Assembly: GCF_038433465.1 (NCBI RefSeq)
Contig: NZ_JAESVF010000012.1
Span: forward strand, 8,556 to 72,555
DNA from: Galbibacter sp038433465
GTDB lineage: Bacteria > Bacteroidota > Bacteroidia > Flavobacteriales > Flavobacteriaceae
Length of the DNA: 64,000 bases
Direction: 5' to 3'
In this document: positions 1 to 9,219 of the stretch, piece by piece
Position numbering within the stretch: position 1 is the first letter of the stretch
Layout: each line of letters begins with the position of its first letter
Notes under the pieces: generated by a model
Database searches by the model: none
Told to the model about the DNA's origin: nothing
The model's input: the letters and a program-made list of their open reading frames with translations, nothing else
Translations under genes and position numbers: made by a program

Positions 1-3000
1 GCTTCATAAGTAAGCGTTTGACTTCCTCCGTTTACAATATTTAGATTTGTCCAAATTGCTGAATTTCCAGACATACTACCTCCGTTGTTTACAGCAGTAA
101 GTGTATATCCTGCTGGCAGATCATCTTGAATAGCTACCCCTGTGGCATTGCTTGGACCATCATTGGTAACAACTACGGTAAAAGTAACAGTATCGCCTAT
201 AGAAGCACTTGTTGGAGATACGCTTTTCGTAACACTTAAATCGGCCATTTGAGGCGTCACCACTGCACTATCTTCATCATCCTCACTTTGATCTCCATCG
301 TCGTTATCTGGTGTACTATCACTATCCAATTGGTCAGCTGCTACTACTTGAGCTATATTTAAATATTCATCTAAACCACCAGTTGGCGCTAACACTTCAG
401 CAGTAACAGAAGCTGTCAATGAATTTCCTGCTGGAACAGCAAAGTCTCTCCAAATAATTGTATTTCCTTGTTTTAAACCACTATTATTTATGGTTTTAAC
501 AGCATAACCTGCTGGAATATAATCTTCCACAGTAACGCCTGTAGCATCTACATCACTTTCGTTTGTAATAGTTAATGTAAAAGTTATAGTTTCACCTACA
601 TTTGGTGTGGTGGTATTTACAGTTTTCGATAAACTTAAATCGGTTAACGCAATTGGCACTGTCAAACTAGCTTCATCGTCGTCGTCAATTCCATCGTTTA
701 AATCATCTTCACTAGAATTCGACGAAGGATCACTATCTGGATCGGCACTATTAGAAGTTGTAATTTCAGCAACATTGGTATAATTAGTTCCTGTACTATT
801 TGGTGATGCCGAATAAGTTAAACTATTTGTAAATCCATTACTTACAGATAAGTTAGACCATGTAATTGTTTTATCTCCAGCATTGTAAACTCCATTATTA
901 GAAGCTGTTCCTGTTATAAAATCATATCCATCTGGAATGGTATCTTTTACTGTAATATCACTTGCATTACCCGGGCCGTTATTTTTCACAAACAATCTAA
1001 ACCCTACGCTTTCGCCAATATTAGCTTGTGTATGCGAAGCAGATTTTGTGAGTTCTAAGTCGGCTTGAAGAACAGAAATAGTTACGGTATCTTCATCATC
1101 ATCGGCAATTCCATCAGCTAAATCATCTTCAGTAAAACCAACCTCAGGATCACTATCTGGATCTACTTGATCGGAACCAGTAATAAGCGCTTTATTTTCG
1201 TATGGCCCAGTTTTATTGATAGTAGCATCGAAAGTTACTGTTTTTGTTTCTCCTAACGGAACAGAAAGTCCTTCCCAACGAATTGCAGAATTTCCTGAAT
1301 AATAAATTCCACCATCTGAAATTGTTCCTGAAACTACATCATATCCTGCTGGTAAAGCATCGGAAACTTCAACATTGGTAGCATCGGAAGTTGACCTTGC
1401 AGGATTGTTAAACACTTCAATAGAAAAAGTTACCACTTCCCCTGGAGAAACCATTGTTTTGGAAGCCGTTTTGGTAAGTTCTAAATCGGCACTTCCAATA
1501 ATTTCAACTCTTACAATATCTGAAGCGTCTTCACAAACTCCGTTTGAGATTGTCCAAACGAAATAATAGATTCCTTTTTCTGTACCTGTAACTGTGGTAT
1601 TTGGATTATTAACACCCGTAAATACAGCTTCATTTGGTCCCGAAAGTTGAGACCAAGCGCCTGTTCCAACTGTTGGTGTATTTGCTGCCATTACTAAAGT
1701 TGTAAACTCTGCAACAGTTTGATTTGGGCCAGCTTCTGCTGCCGTAGGGCTTGCAGAAACTTCAACTATTACGGTATCACTATCTGTACAACCTCCACGC
1801 TCGGTAGTCCACATAAACTCATACGTACCTGCAACCAAATTTAATACCGAAGTATTTGGGTTGTTTTCATTTCCAAAAGTTGGAGTATTTGGTCCACTAA
1901 CAACACTCCAAGTTCCTACGGTTGTAGTATCGTCAACTGGAAAATCGGTAGCATCTAGGTTTGTTGTGGTTGTAGTATTTGGTGCTTGTAAACACAGTTC
2001 TTGATCTGGTCCAGCTTCCGCAGTAAAAGGAGGTTCGTCTACAAAAGTAATATCGACTGTATCTTCTGAAGGCGCACAGCTAGTTCCTTCGCCTGAAGGA
2101 ATTGTAGAAACTGTCCACTTTAGAGTATACGTTCCTAAAACAGTAATATTTGAAATTGTAGTCGTTGGAGAATTCGGACTGTCGATAACTGCTTCTCCGC
2201 CAGAAGGATCAACTTCAAACGTCCACAATCCCACTCCTGCTGTTGGTGTTGTAGCACTCATTTGCGCTGTAAGCACACAAGCATCGTCTTGATCGGCACC
2301 TGCATTGGCTGTAGATGGCGCTGGAAAAACTGTTAAACGAATAATATCTGATTCTGTAGTACAATTTCCAACACTAAAATTCCATTCTAAAATATAAAAC
2401 CCTGGAACATCTAAACCTGTAATTGTTGTATTTGCTGAAGAAGCATCTGTAAAACTAGCAGAAGCTCCATCGGGCTGAAACGAAATTCTCCACTCGGCAG
2501 TAACTCCATCTGGTGGTGTATTTCCGTTTAAAGTATATGTATTTACAGGAGATAAATCTGCCTGACACACTTGATCGTCTGCTCCTGCATCTGGAGAGTA
2601 TTCTGGCGAACCGCTATTGGTAACTGTAATTTGGTCTGAACTTATACATCCTTCAATATCGGTTGTAAATTCAAAAACATATTCAGTTCCAGGTTCAATT
2701 TGTGCATTGGCAAGGTGACTATTAAACGGACTTTGAATAATAACAGCATCATTTCCTGTTGTTGAAACCTGTGTCCAAGTTCCTGTAGAACCTGCTTCCG
2801 CTTGTAATAAAACATTGGTTGCATTACACAATTGCTTGTCTGAACCTGCATTGGCTGGAGTCCCTATGGTAACAGTAACATCATCAGTACTAGCAGGACA
2901 GTTAGGGTCTCCTTTAATAGACCATCTAAAAACATACACGCCAGTTATCAACCCAGTAATAGTTGTAGAAGGATTGTTAACATCGGTTATTGTTGGGCTA

Positions 3001-5717
3001 ACAGCTGGACCAGAAACAAGTGTCCAACTACCAATTTCAACATCTTCGTCAAAACTATTTGCTGACATTGTTACTGAATTACCTCCGTCGCAAACTGTTT
3101 GATCTTCACCTGCATTTGCTACTGTTGGCGGAATTCCAACATTTATTGTTACTTGATCGGAAGCTGTAGAACAGTTTCCTGATGCTACTGTCCATTCAAA
3201 AACATAAGTTCCTGAATAGGTAAAAGTTACTTCGGAAGTCGGACTTGTTTCATCTGAAAAAGTATAACCTCCAGATCCGTAAACTTGCGTCCACTGCCCT
3301 TCTCCATTTGAAGAAGTAGCTGCCATTGTAAATGTTGTTGCACAATCTTCTTGATCGGGTCCAGCATCGGCACTTGCAGCGTTATCAATTGTTATTAAAA
3401 CATCATCAACTGTTGGCGCGCATCCAGTAGCTGCACCTATTGTCCATGTAAAAGTATATTCTCCATTTTCGGTAACAGTAACTGTAGCACTCGGATCGTT
3501 TACATCTGAAATCGTTGGGCCAGCTGGTGAAACTGTCCAAATACCTGTTTCTCCAATTCCTGGAGTATTTCCTTCTAATTTAAAACTTTCGGTTCCTGCT
3601 TCGTAACATCTATCTTCTCCTGCTACTGCTTGAGTCGGACTCACACTATCTCCAGTTGAAATTTGTACTTGATCTGAGCCAGAACTAATACAAGAACTAC
3701 TGTTATTGGCTACAGTCCACTCTAAAGTATAAGTTTGATTGGTATCGTCAAAACCAGTGGCTGTTGTATTTGGATCGTTTACATCAGCAAAAACAACTGT
3801 CTGTGGTGCTCCATCATCTACTTGCGACCAAGTTCCTGTTTGTCCAGCATCTGGCTCACTCCCCGACAAGGTTACTTTTACACCCGTACATATATCCGAT
3901 TGACTTGCGCCAGCATCTACATCTTCATCGATAATCGTATCAGAAACAATAACTTCTACATCCGATTGAGAAGATTCATCTGGATCGCATGCTCCTCCTG
4001 CCGAAGCCACCAAATATCTAAACACATATTTCCCTGGTTCTAAACCAGAAATAGCTGTAACTCTCGCAAACGGATTCAAAATATTTGCTTGGTTTGGTCC
4101 GCTTACCTGCGACCATACGGATTTACCTGATTCAATTTCATTTCCTGTTAAAGCTGTGGTGGTTACCCCACAGTCTAAAATTTGCCCTGTACCACCATTT
4201 GAAGGCGTAGGAGCTTTGGAAATGGTTACATTGATTTCATCTGTAACAATATCACATTCAGATAAAATATTTCCTGTTACTCTTCTTCGTAACGAAATTG
4301 TATAAGTCCCAGATTTTTCAAAAGTCAACTCCAAAGGAGAAGAATCAGAAAAACTTTGATAATCGGTTGGATAGTCAAAAGCCAATAAAGGTCCGCTTAC
4401 TATACTATATTCGTTAGAACCACTACCCGTAACCGTAAAAGGTATTTCAACAGTTTCTAAACCGCAGGCAGCAATAATATCCATACCTCCGTTTGCTTCA
4501 ATCGACAAATTGTTGTCATTATAACTTACCGTTACAGTGCTCGATGTACTACAACCCGTATTATCATTATTAATTATATATCTAAATCTATATGTATTGT
4601 TGTATGACAAACCTGTTACCAAAGTAGTAGGACTATTTGGATCGGTTATAGTTGCATCTGGCCCTTCTATTTGAACCCATTCTACAGTTTCTCCAGCAAA
4701 GTCAGGAGTATTTCCAACTAAAGTAGTTTGTGTAACGCCTGTGTCACAGAACACTTGGTTTCGATTTTCAGCAGAAGCTTGAGTAACATCTTGCGTAGCT
4801 CCTTCAACTGTAATAGTTACCATATCCGAACCAGAAACACAAGGACCATCTACAGTCCATCTAAAAACATAAGTCCCTTCAAAAAGTCCGTTTACCGTTG
4901 TTGTGTTACTATTTGGGTCGACAATATTTGGCTCTCTAGTACCACTTACAAACGACCAGGTCCCTTGTTGTCCTCCAAGTCCGTTTCCTGCAAAACTCCC
5001 TTGAAGATTAGTCGATTGAGATACTGTATAACAGCTATTTAAAACTTGATCTGGACCAGCATCAACTGGTTCCACACCACCATAATTAACAATTGTTATT
5101 TCGTCGTAAGTTTCACAACGCAATCCTGGAGCATATTCAGGACCTGTAATTGTCCATCGTAAAGTTGTAGATCCAGCACTTCCTTGTCCAAGCGTAATCG
5201 TTGTATTTTCATCATTTGTATTATTGATAGTAACTCCAGCATCATTCCCTCCAACAACACTCCACTCTCCTACTTCTCCAACATTGGCGGGTGCATTTCC
5301 TGTAATAACAATCGAACCAGAACTATCTGGACATGATTCTACATCGCCTCCAGCATTGGCAATAGTTATATTTTCTACTGAAATTGTAATTTCTTGAAAA
5401 ACGTCATTTCCATCGCTACATGTTGCACTGTATCGAAACACATAATCGTTTCCTCCCGTCATTCCCGTAATAGTTGTATTTGGGTCGGTTGGATCTGTAA
5501 TTACTACGGAAGGTCCTCCTGCTTGCGACCACACTGCACTATCGCTTAAATTTCCTGAAGACGATCCCGATAATTGATACGATGTAGCATCGCCACAAAT
5601 AGTTTCATCGATACCAGCATTTACAGAACAATCTTGAGCAGACGCTGTAAATACAGAAAAGAAAATAAAAATTAATGAAATTATTCCGTTAGAACATTTA
5701 ATACGTTTTTCAAACAT
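1..5717 (-). CDS. Giant secreted repeat protein (PKD-like plus DUF11-like repeats), C-terminus beyond window
   Basis: The frame is open from 5717 to base 1, about 1,905 codons, with no stop reached. The N-terminus is a signal peptide ending in TASAQ. I count about 15 repeats of 80-100 residues that start with motifs such as DAGPDQ or NAGEDQ and contain phrases such as WTQVSGP, TTVTGL and YVFRWTV, a PKD-like beta-sandwich pattern. From about residue 1,409 come at least four DUF11/TIGR01451-type repeats (ADLELTKTAS, GETVTFT) separated by acidic DDDED linkers that could bind calcium. Such proteins in flavobacteria are surface adhesins exported by the type IX system; the expected C-terminal sorting domain would lie outside the window. 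An in-frame ATG at 5756 is also possible, but 5717 gives a cleaner signal peptide. Confidence 0.85.
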   Translation of the reverse strand, partial: MFEKRIKCSNGIISLIFIFFSVFTASAQDCSVNAGIDETICGDATSYQLSGSSSGNLSDSAVWSQAGGPSVVITDPTDPNTTITGMTGGNDYVFRYSATCSDGNDVFQEITISVENITIANAGGDVESCPDSSGSIVITGNAPANVGEVGEWSVVGGNDAGVTINNTNDENTTITLGQGSAGSTTLRWTITGPEYAPGLRCETYDEITIVNYGGVEPVDAGPDQVLNSCYTVSQSTNLQGSFAGNGLGGQQGTWSFVSGTREPNIVDPNSNTTTVNGLFEGTYVFRWTVDGPCVSGSDMVTITVEGATQDVTQASAENRNQVFCDTGVTQTTLVGNTPDFAGETVEWVQIEGPDATITDPNSPTTLVTGLSYNNTYRFRYIINNDNTGCSTSSTVTVSYNDNNLSIEANGGMDIIAACGLETVEIPFTVTGSGSNEYSIVSGPLLAFDYPTDYQSFSDSSPLELTFEKSGTYTISLRRRVTGNILSECDIVTDEINVTISKAPTPSNGGTGQILDCGVTTTALTGNEIESGKSVWSQVSGPNQANILNPFARVTAISGLEPGKYVFRYLVASAGGACDPDESSQSDVEVIVSDTIIDEDVDAGASQSDICTGVKVTLSGSEPDAGQTGTWSQVDDGAPQTVVFADVNDPNTTATGFDDTNQTYTLEWTVANNSSSCISSGSDQVQISTGDSVSPTQAVAGEDRCYEAGTESFKLEGNTPGIGETGIWTVSPAGPTISDVNDPSATVTVTENGEYTFTWTIGAATGCAPTVDDVLITIDNAASADAGPDQEDCATTFTMAATSSNGEGQWTQVYGSGGYTFSDETSPTSEVTFTYSGTYVFEWTVASGNCSTASDQVTINVGIPPTVANAGEDQTVCDGGNSVTMSANSFDEDVEIGSWTLVSGPAVSPTITDVNNPSTTITGLITGVYVFRWSIKGDPNCPASTDDVTVTIGTPANAGSDKQLCNATNVLLQAEAGSTGTWTQVSTTGNDAVIIQSPFNSHLANAQIEPGTEYVFEFTTDIEGCISSDQITVTNSGSPEYSPDAGADDQVCQADLSPVNTYTLNGNTPPDGVTAEWRISFQPDGASASFTDASSANTTITGLDVPGFYILEWNFSVGNCTTESDIIRLTVFPAPSTANAGADQDDACVLTAQMSATTPTAGVGLWTFEVDPSGGEAVIDSPNSPTTTISNITVLGTYTLKWTVSTIPSGEGTSCAPSEDTVDITFVDEPPFTAEAGPDQELCLQAPNTTTTTNLDATDFPVDDTTTVGTWSVVSGPNTPTFGNENNPNTSVLNLVAGTYEFMWTTERGGCTDSDTVIVEVSASPTAAEAGPNQTVAEFTTLVMAANTPTVGTGAWSQLSGPNEAVFTGVNNPNTTVTGTEKGIYYFVWTISNGVCEDASDIVRVEIIGSADLELTKTASKTMVSPGEVVTFSIEVFNNPARSTSDATNVEVSDALPAGYDVVSGTISDGGIYYSGNSAIRWEGLSVPLGETKTVTFDATINKTGPYENKALITGSDQVDPDSDPEVGFTEDDLADGIADDDEDTVTISVLQADLELTKSASHTQANIGESVGFRLFVKNNGPGNASDITVKDTIPDGYDFITGTASNNGVYNAGDKTITWSNLSVSNGFTNSLTYSASPNSTGTNYTNVAEITTSNSADPDSDPSSNSSEDDLNDGIDDDDEASLTVPIALTDLSLSKTVNTTTPNVGETITFTLTITNESDVDATGVTVEDYIPAGYAVKTINNSGLKQGNTIIWRDFAVPAGNSLTASVTAEVLAPTGGLDEYLNIAQVVAADQLDSDSTPDNDDGDQSEDDEDSAVVTPQMADLSVTKSVSPTSASIGDTVTFTVVVTNDGPSNATGVAIQDDLPAGYTLTAVNNGGSMSGNSAIWTNLNIVNGGSQTLTYE

Positions 5718-5996
5718 TAAAAATAAATACGAAATCAAAGAGTAGAATTTAACCATATAGCTAGTATTAATCTATCCGCTAGAATTTATATTACTGAAAT
5801 TAATAAAATAATTATAATCTTCTTACAAAAAACACATTACTTTCTATGATATATGCAATCAACGTTCAAAAATGCTGATTATATATCAAAAAAAGTGTTT
5901 ATAGTTTAGGGGAGGAAATTATTTTGCAGGTATAAATTTAGGTAATTTTAACATCTTATTATAATTTCGAGTCGTTTTTTAAGTATTCTACATTAT

Positions 5997-6004
5997 TATA
6001 TTTG
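5997..6004 (+). promoter_or_regulatory. Bacteroidetes -7 promoter element for the M28 peptidase gene
   Basis: TATATTTG fits the Bacteroidetes -7 consensus TANNTTTG and lies 34 bases before the ATG at 6038. The -33 box is not clear; only a T-rich stretch lies near 5975. The rest of the gap from 5757 to 6037 is AT-rich and shows no gene or strong hairpin. Confidence 0.5.
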
Positions 6005-6037
6005 AAAAATATTCAACGCTAAACAAATTATCCTAAC

Positions 6038-7600
6038 ATGAAAAAAATCTTTTACGCGGGGTTAGCACTTACATTTGCTTGTAACAGCGCCCAGCAAAAC
6101 AACAGTAGCACCAACAATAACACTTCCGAAGAAGTTTCGGATAGAGTTGGTTATGAAAAAACAATTACAGAGCAAGAACTTAAAGACCATTTATACATCT
6201 ATGCTTCCGATGAGTTTGAAGGAAGAAACACAGGAGATGAAGGTCAGAAAAAAGCTGTTGAATATCTAAAGAAAGAATACGAAGCGCTAGGCATCCCTCC
6301 TGCGCAAAGCAATGGGAGTTATTTTCAAAAAGTACCGCTTGAGGTGAGCGGAGCGCCATCTGGTAGCATCACTGTTGGCAACAACACTTTTAATTTAGGT
6401 GAAGGTGTTATTACATTTTCTTTAGTAACAAATCAATCGTACGACATTGTTTATGCTGGTTACGGTATTGATACTGAAAAATATTCAGACTATAAAAATA
6501 TCGATGTAAAAGGAAAATACGTACTTATAAAAATTGGTGAACCGCAAACAGATTACGGAAACTACATTTTAACAGGTACAAAGCAACCAAGTGTTTGGTC
6601 TAACTGGAGAGAAACTTTAGCTAGCAGAATTGAAATTGCTACTGAAAAAGGTGCGGAAGGAATTATTTATTACGATGATGCTTTTTACGACCGTGCGATT
6701 AGAAGATACCAACACTCATTAGAAAGTGCAGGAAACGGACAAATGTCTTTAAAAGCTGACGGAAAGAAAATCCCAACACTATTTGTAAATAGTAGCGTTG
6801 CGAAAAGTTTGCTATCTACTATCGAAACCGATTTTAAAGCGCAAAACTTAAATGAAGCTATTAAGTTGGATATTGAAAATGCAACAAAAGATATCGAATC
6901 TGAAAATGTTGTAGCCATTATCAAAGGAAAAACAAAACCTGAAGAATACGTAGTTATTTCGGCTCATTTAGACCATGTTGGTGTTGATGGCGACGGAAAC
7001 GTATTTAACGGTGCCGATGACGACGGAAGTGGAACTGTTGCTATTTTAGAAATCGCAGAAGCTTTCAAAAAAGCAGCTGACGAAGGAAACGGTCCTGATA
7101 GATCGATTGTATTTTTACACGTTACAGGAGAAGAAAAAGGTCTTTTAGGTTCTGAATACTATTCTGAACACCCTGTATTTCCAATGGCAAACACAGTAGC
7201 TGACCTTAATATCGATATGATTGGTAGAATTGATCCAAAAAGAGAAGGTAACAGAAATTACATCTACCTTATTGGTTCAGACAAATTAAGCACCGAACTA
7301 CATGAACTTTCTGAAGAAGTAAATAAAAAGTATGCAAATATTGAGTTAGACTACACTTATAATGACGAGAACGACCCAAATCGTTTTTACTACAGAAGTG
7401 ACCACTACAATTTTGCAAAACACAATGTGCCAATTATCTTTTATTTTAACGGGACACATGCCGATTATCATAAAATATCTGACACTCCAGACAAAATTAA
7501 CTACGACTTGCTTACCAACAGAGCGCGTTTAGTATTTCAAACTGCTTGGGAAATCGCAAACAGACCAAATAGATTGGTTGTAGATAAAGCTACAAAGTAA
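6038..7600 (+). CDS. M28-family zinc metallopeptidase lipoprotein with PA domain
   Basis: A 520-residue exported aminopeptidase-like enzyme. The N-terminus MKKIFYAGLALTFAC is a lipoprotein signal, with the lipobox cysteine about residue 15, followed by a Ser/Asn-rich linker. A protease-associated (PA) insert is seen around residues 110-250. The M28 co-catalytic zinc signature follows: HLDHVG near residue 310, GADDDGSG, GEEKGLLGSEYY, the Asp in NIDMIG, and a final His in the segment HADYHKISDTPD. The enzyme probably acts in the periplasm or on the outer membrane, removing N-terminal residues from peptides. It is monocistronic, with its own promoter and a strong terminator 25 bases after the stop. 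The exact substrate cannot be told. Confidence 0.9.
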   Translation: MKKIFYAGLALTFACNSAQQNNSSTNNNTSEEVSDRVGYEKTITEQELKDHLYIYASDEFEGRNTGDEGQKKAVEYLKKEYEALGIPPAQSNGSYFQKVPLEVSGAPSGSITVGNNTFNLGEGVITFSLVTNQSYDIVYAGYGIDTEKYSDYKNIDVKGKYVLIKIGEPQTDYGNYILTGTKQPSVWSNWRETLASRIEIATEKGAEGIIYYDDAFYDRAIRRYQHSLESAGNGQMSLKADGKKIPTLFVNSSVAKSLLSTIETDFKAQNLNEAIKLDIENATKDIESENVVAIIKGKTKPEEYVVISAHLDHVGVDGDGNVFNGADDDGSGTVAILEIAEAFKKAADEGNGPDRSIVFLHVTGEEKGLLGSEYYSEHPVFPMANTVADLNIDMIGRIDPKREGNRNYIYLIGSDKLSTELHELSEEVNKKYANIELDYTYNDENDPNRFYYRSDHYNFAKHNVPIIFYFNGTHADYHKISDTPDKINYDLLTNRARLVFQTAWEIANRPNRLVVDKATK

Positions 7601-7624
7601 TTCACATAGCTTATAAAATAAACA

Positions 7625-7656
7625 AAAGGCGAACATTTTCATGTTCGCCTTTTGTT
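7625..7656 (+). terminator. Rho-independent terminator after the M28 peptidase gene
   Basis: A 12-bp stem (AAAGGCGAACAT at 7625-7636 with ATGTTCGCCTTT at 7641-7652) closes a 4-base loop and is followed by a T-rich run. It begins 25 bases after the peptidase stop codon. Confidence 0.85.
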
Positions 7657-7693
7657 TTTGTGTTCACCTTTTTTTAACCAAATAATAAGGCAC

Positions 7694-7727
7694 AAAAAAA
7701 GCTTCCAAAATTGGAAGCTTTTATTTT
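7694..7727 (-). terminator. Terminator between tRNA-His and the M28 gene, with A/T runs on both sides
   Basis: GCTTCCAA at 7701-7708 pairs with TTGGAAGC at 7711-7718 around a 2-base loop, with A-run on the left and T-run on the right. It sits just downstream of the tRNA on the minus strand and could also act on plus-strand read-through. Confidence 0.8.
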
Positions 7728-7729
7728 TG

Positions 7730-7804
7730 GGTGGAAGACCGGTTTCGAACCGGCGACCTCTAGAACCACAATCTAGCGCTCTAACCAGCTGAGCTACAAC
7801 CACC
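7730..7804 (-). tRNA. tRNA-His (anticodon GTG)
   Basis: The minus strand gives a full cloverleaf: acceptor GTGGTTG (7803-7797), D arm with GCTC/GAGC, anticodon stem CTAGA/TCTAG around TTGTGGT, T arm GCCGG-TTCGAAA-CCGGT, and acceptor 3' strand CTTCCAC. The anticodon GTG reads His. Base 7804 supplies the extra 5' G (G-1) typical of tRNA-His, opposite discriminator C73. CCA is not encoded. Pairs 5:68 and 6:67 of the acceptor stem are both T-T mismatches, which is unusual, but every other arm is intact. Confidence 0.93.
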
Positions 7805-7866
7805 GTTTAATTGCGGATGCAAATGTAAGTCATTTTATCACTTCTGCAAAGAAAAAATGATGTTTT

Positions 7867-8583
7867 TTACAATAAATTTCCTAACTCATTAACTCCCAGC
7901 AATCTTTCAACAGTAAAACCTTCGGCGTGCTCTACTCCTATCAATCTTCCTAGGTCTCTTGCACGATAATCTACACTATCAAAAAAGTTTTTACTTGTTA
8001 TTGGAGTTTCTGGTTCTTTACTTTTTGGATCGAAAAATTGAGAGCTATACGCTTTAATTGCTTCCATCTTCACATCCATAAAACCAGTAACATTTACCAC
8101 AAAGTCGGGTTCTATATTTTTCCATTGAATATAGTGATACACCAATTTAGGACGCCATGCTTCTTGTACTACTCCATCCTCGGTAGTTTCAATCTTTTTT
8201 AATCCGCTTAAAAAACAAGCATCGCTAACCAATTTACTTCCTTTTCCGTGGTCAATATGTCTATCGTCAATAGCATTGCAAAGCACAATTTCTGGTTTGT
8301 ACTTTCGTATCTTTTTAATCACTTCTATTTGATGCGCCTTATCATTTACAAAGAAACCATCAGCAAAACTAAGATTCTCACGAACAGATGCTCCTAAAAT
8401 TTTAGTAGAGGCTGTAGCTTCCATATCTCTTATTTCTGCTGAACCACGTGTTCCTAACTCTCCACGGGTTAAATCGACAATCCCTACTGTCTTTCCTAAT
8501 TTTATTTCTTTTGCTATAGTAGCGCCACAACCTAACTCTACATCATCTGGATGTGCGCCAAAGGCAAGTATATCTAACTTCAT
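7867..8583 (-). CDS. bshB1: Bacillithiol biosynthesis deacetylase BshB1
   Basis: A 238-residue PIG-L/LmbE-fold zinc hydrolase. It has the family metal motif AHPDDVELGCG near residue 10 and the second ligand region DDRHIDHGKGS in mid-protein, plus LTRGELGTRGS, which is typical of the BshB1 branch. BshB1 deacetylates GlcNAc-malate to GlcN-malate in the synthesis of bacillithiol, the low-molecular-weight thiol of many Firmicutes and Bacteroidetes. Length and motifs match the family end to end. The protein is cytosolic, with no signal peptide. The gene lies between tRNA-His and a small exported protein and has its own promoter-like element at 8605-8612. Confidence 0.92.
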   Translation of the reverse strand: MKLDILAFGAHPDDVELGCGATIAKEIKLGKTVGIVDLTRGELGTRGSAEIRDMEATASTKILGASVRENLSFADGFFVNDKAHQIEVIKKIRKYKPEIVLCNAIDDRHIDHGKGSKLVSDACFLSGLKKIETTEDGVVQEAWRPKLVYHYIQWKNIEPDFVVNVTGFMDVKMEAIKAYSSQFFDPKSKEPETPITSKNFFDSVDYRARDLGRLIGVEHAEGFTVERLLGVNELGNLL

Positions 8584-8604
8584 ATTGAATGCTCTTATTT
8601 ACTT

Positions 8605-8612
8605 CAAAAGTA
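8605..8612 (-). promoter_or_regulatory. -7 promoter element for bshB1
   Basis: On the minus strand this reads TACTTTTG, matching TANNTTTG, 22 bases upstream of the bshB1 ATG. Confidence 0.45.
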
Positions 8613-8683
8613 CATAATACTATTGATAAATTCCTTCGGAAGACAATTTTCTAGAAGAAGTAATCTTCAACACGACTGAAAAT

Positions 8684-8712
8684 AAAAAAAGCTTCAGTAA
8701 AAAACTGAAGCT
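8684..8712 (-). terminator. Terminator of the small exported protein gene
   Basis: AGCTTCAGT (8690-8698) pairs with ACTGAAGCT (8704-8712) around a 5-base loop. The A-run at 8684-8690 is a U-run in minus-strand RNA. It lies 27 bases past the stop of the gene at 8739-9119. Confidence 0.8.
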
Positions 8713-8738
8713 CTAAATTGTGTTTTTATCAGAAATAA

Positions 8739-9119
8739 TTACAAAACAAATTTCAATAATTTTGCTTTTGTTTTAAATGGTCGTAATTTTTTCTTCATCG
8801 ATTTTTTATATTTTTTGAAGTTATCTTCACCTAAAATATCGATTCCTTTCTTTTTTGTGTCGTTTTTCAACAATTTTAAATCGGCAATTTTCTTGTCTTT
8901 GTCTTTATCGCTTTTTAAAATATCTGAAACATTATCTACCAAGTTACTATTTAAGTCTTTTAATTCGCTCGACTGACTAGAAGAAAGGTTTAGCCCTATA
9001 TCGTCAAAGCTATTCATAGTACTTAAAAAATCGGCTTTGGGGAAATCTTGTGCTGTAGCTGTATTTATGAATACAACGCCCATTACAAAGGCTAAAAATA
9101 GTCCTAATTTCTTCATCAT
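8739..9119 (-). CDS. Small exported helical protein of unknown function
   Basis: I chose the ATG at 9119 (or the next one at 9116) because it opens a clean signal peptide, MKKLGLFLAFVMG...TATAQ; the longer frame to 9191 adds an unlikely hydrophobic leader. The mature part of about 100 residues is Lys/Asp/Ser-rich and helical, with a DKDKDKK stretch and a basic C-terminus. Its layout recalls small periplasmic Spy/CpxP-like helical proteins, but I see no diagnostic motif. It is monocistronic, with its own terminator. Confidence 0.65.
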   Translation of the reverse strand: MMKKLGLFLAFVMGVVFINTATAQDFPKADFLSTMNSFDDIGLNLSSSQSSELKDLNSNLVDNVSDILKSDKDKDKKIADLKLLKNDTKKKGIDILGEDNFKKYKKSMKKKLRPFKTKAKLLKFVL

Positions 9120-9219
9120 AATTATTTTTACGTTTATTAATACGTAATAAATATACAACAATAAAAGATTATTCCCACAAAAAAATAGCAAATTAACGCT
9201 ATGGTAAACTTGTTTGATC

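Noticed and set aside
1375..5042. Plus-strand ORFs opposite the giant repeat protein
   Set aside because: Low-complexity mirror frames of a repetitive gene; the minus-strand frame is continuous with a signal peptide and protein-like repeats.
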